A stretch of 48,558 nt of DNA from Gammaproteobacteria bacterium (GTDB lineage Bacteria > Pseudomonadota > Gammaproteobacteria > Arenicellales > Poriferihabitantaceae): NCBI GenBank assembly GCA_028817405.1, contig JAPPPS010000151.1, positions 1 through 48,558 on the forward strand, in the 5' to 3' direction. The notes beneath the pieces are model-generated. The model was not told where the DNA came from. It saw only the letters and a program-made list of their open reading frames with translations, and ran no database searches. Positions 46,355 through 48,558 of the stretch are shown here, one piece after another (position 1 is the stretch's first letter; every line of letters starts with the position of its first letter). The position numbers were made by a program, and so were the translations under genes.

Positions 46355-47746
46355 TTATTTTGTCGGGGAATTTTCCGTTGCCGGTTGTGTTGTGATGCGC
46401 GGGGTGAAAATTTCGATGGACTGGGTGCGGCCGCGCACGGTGTCGAAGCCTTTGGATTCGAATTTAAACTGTTGCGGGTCGCATAGTTCCACGGTGCGCG
46501 CCGATGCCAGGATGTTGGTGCCGTGTTTTTTGTTGAGTTGCTCCAAGCGCGCGGCGATGTTGACCGCATCGCCGTACAAAGTGTAACTGGACAACTTTTG
46601 CGCGCCGATGACGCCGCCGGTGACCACGCCGGTGTTGATGCCGATGCGCGCGCGCAGCGGTTTGCCGATGGAAAAGGTGTGGCGCGCAAGAAGACGCTGC
46701 ACTTCGATGGCCGCGGCGACCGCGCAGGTGGCGTGCTCCGGGTTGTCGGCCGGCAGGTTGAAGGCGGCGAAAATCGCGTCGCCCTGGAAGAAGATGACCA
46801 CGCCGTTGTGGTCTTCGACCGCGGCCGAGAACAGCGCAAAGTATTCGTTCATGGTCTGCACCGTCTCGTCCGATGACAAGCCCTCGGACATCGAGGTGAA
46901 GTTCTCGACATCGGCGAACAGCATGGTGGCTTCGCGGTTCTCGGTCGGCAGTTTGCCCTCGGCGGTGGCGATGCGGCTGGCCACGCCTTCGGGGACGAAG
47001 TGCGACAAATCTTCCTTGGCCGAACTGTCGAAGATGGATTGAATCAACAACCGTCGCGCGCGCGCGATGGCCACGCACAGCACCGCGGTGACCACCATGA
47101 TGGACATGACTTTGTCGACTTCGCCGCCGACCAGCACGCTGTTGGAAGTGAGATAAACCACATAGTCGCGCGTGACCATGGCGCCGCCGGCCTCGCCCAT
47201 GACCGCGAAACCGACCAGCGCCAGCCAGCCGGCCGCGCCGACCAAGCCGGCCAACAACACATAGCCCGGCTCAAAACGCAACGCGCGCAAGGCGATGAAG
47301 ATGAACAGGTAAAGCAGCGTCGGCGCTTTCAAATAAAACGACGGCGGTTGTTCGTACTGCAGGTGGAACGACCAAATCAAACCGAGCAGCAGCGCCATGT
47401 CGACGCCGATGGAGACGACCAAAAACCACGCGGGCAAACTGCCTTTATAGGCCCGCCACAAGCGCAGGCAGGTGAACAAAAAATACGCGCCCAAGAACGC
47501 CGGCACCGGCTCGAACGCGGCCCCGGTCGGCGTGGTCTTCGGCGCCGCGACATACAGCGCGGCGAACGAAGTGAGAATGGCGAGTTGAATCCAGCCGATG
47601 AGGCGCTCGCTGCCGTCCTGCTGGCGGGCGATGGCGGCGCGAATTTTCGACGGCAGCGCGTCGAGGTCGGGGCGGCCGGCCGGCGCGCCGGCGCCGCCGA
47701 AGAGACGCCCGGCGGCGTTGCCAAGCAAACTAAAAAAATGCGGCAT
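46355..47746 (-). CDS. Membrane-bound class III adenylate/guanylate cyclase
   Basis: 463 residues. About six hydrophobic segments lie in residues 50-230 (LIGWIQLAILTSFAALYV, AFLGAYFLFTCLRLW, AWFLVVSIGVDMALLLGLIW and others). A helical linker and a cyclase homology domain (270-440) follow. The metal Asps are D279 (LFADVENFTS) and D323 (FQGDAIFAAFN), and the transition-state Asn/Arg are N396 and R400 (YGDAVNIAAR). The base-specifying position in YTLYGDAVN is Thr, as in class IIIb enzymes. The product is probably cAMP. The stop lies 3 bases from the IS remnant. Confidence 0.9.
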   Translation of the reverse strand: MPHFFSLLGNAAGRLFGGAGAPAGRPDLDALPSKIRAAIARQQDGSERLIGWIQLAILTSFAALYVAAPKTTPTGAAFEPVPAFLGAYFLFTCLRLWRAYKGSLPAWFLVVSIGVDMALLLGLIWSFHLQYEQPPSFYLKAPTLLYLFIFIALRALRFEPGYVLLAGLVGAAGWLALVGFAVMGEAGGAMVTRDYVVYLTSNSVLVGGEVDKVMSIMVVTAVLCVAIARARRLLIQSIFDSSAKEDLSHFVPEGVASRIATAEGKLPTENREATMLFADVENFTSMSEGLSSDETVQTMNEYFALFSAAVEDHNGVVIFFQGDAIFAAFNLPADNPEHATCAVAAAIEVQRLLARHTFSIGKPLRARIGINTGVVTGGVIGAQKLSSYTLYGDAVNIAARLEQLNKKHGTNILASARTVELCDPQQFKFESKGFDTVRGRTQSIEIFTPRITTQPATENSPTK

Positions 47747-47777
47747 GGTCGTGGTCAGCGGAGATGGCGCGCCTCGC

Positions 47778-48458
47778 TCAACCGCTCAACCGCGCAACTT
47801 CCGCAATCGTATTTCTCTCCAAAGTTTCTTTGTGTTTGTTGGTGAAGAAATTTGTGATGGCGTTTTTGTTGATGGTCTTTTTCTGGTCGAACGCCTTTCG
47901 TACGTAGGCGGCGAATCCATATCGCTGGGACGCCATCCGCGTTTTGTTGTATTCCTCGGTTTTGTTTTGCACATGATCCAGGTGGTCGTGCAACGCTCTT
48001 GCGTCCTCGGGGGAGATGACATCCCCGCCAAGGAAGAATGTAATTTCCCTTTCTTTGGCTGACCCGAAGATATAGATTCCGTTGGGCCGCGGCAGTCCGC
48101 TGTTCCAGACCGGCTTGGTTGCGCCGCCCCTTGAGAATTTCAATTCAAAAGGAATGATGAATTGATTTTCAAACGGAAGAATATCCGGGTAGTTCTGGGT
48201 TCCATATGGACCCATCAGAAAGTTTTGCCGGAATTCTGTCGTGTTGGCAACCGGCTGAGCGGTCGTTTTTTCCAGAACTTTTTGTTTGATTTGATTCCAC
48301 GCGCGGCGGCCGGCTTCACCGGCGAAATCCTCTTTCAGAATTTTGGTGTATCTGCGCGAGCGGAGTTTGCTCTCGATGCGCTGCTCAAAGTGCGAACCGG
48401 TATGCCCCCGCAAATAATCATCGGGATGGTTTTTCATGTCGATAAGAACGGACTTCAT
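47778..48458 (-). CDS. Type II restriction endonuclease-like protein, PD-(D/E)XK
   Basis: 226 residues with GGGAGG 8 bases upstream of the ATG. A catalytic core is visible as YPDILPFENQFIIPFELKFSRGG: D92 and E105-x-K107. TKPVWNSGLPRPNGIYIFGS follows, a segment seen in sequence-specific endonucleases. The recognition site cannot be told. The gene that ends 2 bases upstream (48461) may be its partner. Confidence 0.72.
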   Translation of the reverse strand: MKSVLIDMKNHPDDYLRGHTGSHFEQRIESKLRSRRYTKILKEDFAGEAGRRAWNQIKQKVLEKTTAQPVANTTEFRQNFLMGPYGTQNYPDILPFENQFIIPFELKFSRGGATKPVWNSGLPRPNGIYIFGSAKEREITFFLGGDVISPEDARALHDHLDHVQNKTEEYNKTRMASQRYGFAAYVRKAFDQKKTINKNAITNFFTNKHKETLERNTIAEVARLSG

Positions 48459-48460
48459 TG

Positions 48461-48558
48461 TCAGTCCCTCCCGCTGAAACCGAAGTCACGGATGTATGCC
48501 GCGACCACATCGTTTTTGCGAAAGCCCGGGGTGACGGTGATGTTGTCATGCGCCAGGC
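48461..48558 (-). CDS. C-terminal end of a gene cut by the window edge
   Basis: An open frame entering from the right edge reads LAHDNITVTPGFRKNDVV then AAYIRDFGFSGRD and stops at 48461. The stop is 2 bases from the endonuclease start, so it is the upstream member of the same operon, plausibly the cognate methyltransferase. That is inference: too little is visible to name it. Confidence 0.5.
   Translation of the reverse strand, partial: LAHDNITVTPGFRKNDVVAAYIRDFGFSGRD

Noticed and set aside
45824-46359. Target-site duplication of the IS1595 element
   Set aside because: The 8-base flanks (GAAACTTT and TTTTTATT) do not match.

Overview
This window reads as part of a compact, GC-rich proteobacterial chromosome, most likely gammaproteobacterial. 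The evidence is the housekeeping backbone rsmG-parA-parB-atpIBEFHAGDC, all on the minus strand in the canonical order, and an AtpD and AtpE that closely follow the E. coli type (for example the [18 protein letters not shown] stretch and the [10 protein letters not shown] c-ring helix). A finer placement cannot be made from sequence alone; dense defence content and very tight gene spacing would fit a symbiont or biofilm lineage, but that is inference.

Region 1 (1-20710, minus strand) is the most unusual part. The ATP synthase operon is intact gene by gene but is split by 19 same-strand accessory genes, with two more directly after atpC. Cargo sits at atpF/atpH (2 genes), atpH/atpA (GIY-YIG and endonuclease VII-like HNH proteins), atpA/atpG (10 genes including a zeta-toxin-like kinase, a GIY-YIG protein, HicB and two paralogous antitoxin-like proteins), atpG/atpD (DUF6338-like protein, proline-rich microprotein, membrane/coiled-coil protein, DNA methyltransferase, VOC protein) and after atpC (HicB fusion and an Mrr endonuclease). 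Many cargo genes start within a few bases of the preceding stop, so they can be co-transcribed and translationally coupled. The 3' end of atpA is duplicated (19 identical bases, 25/28 overall) 1.7 kb downstream, which looks like an insertion scar. Upstream lie atpI, a LysE/ArgO exporter, parB, parA and rsmG.

Region 2 (20711-26683) carries a class I methyltransferase and a LysE/RhtB exporter on the plus strand, then an intergenic area with two REP/MITE-like palindromic elements flanking a pair of nitrile-hydratase-leader-peptide (NHLP) type RiPP precursors, one frameshifted and one intact. A minus-strand pair follows: a Na/Pi cotransporter-like protein with a PhoU-like tail and an exported ClpP-like (COG3904-type) protein.

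Region 3 (26684-45828) is a YbdK-type carboxylate-amine ligase whose stop codon overlaps cas3, followed by a complete type I-C CRISPR-Cas operon (cas3-cas5c-cas8c-cas7c-cas4-cas1-cas2), a 175-bp leader and a very large array: by hand count 145 repeats of 33 bp and 144 spacers, with tandem segmental duplications and near-duplicate spacers.

Region 4 (45829-48558) starts with a dead, internally deleted IS1595-family element that abuts the end of the array and the stop of a membrane-bound class III nucleotide cyclase. After the cyclase come a PD-(D/E)XK restriction-endonuclease-like gene and the C-terminal end of another gene at the window edge. Taken together the window is a housekeeping backbone heavily loaded with genome-defence, toxin-antitoxin-like and uncharacterised cargo. 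I saw no rRNA, tRNA or parS site.
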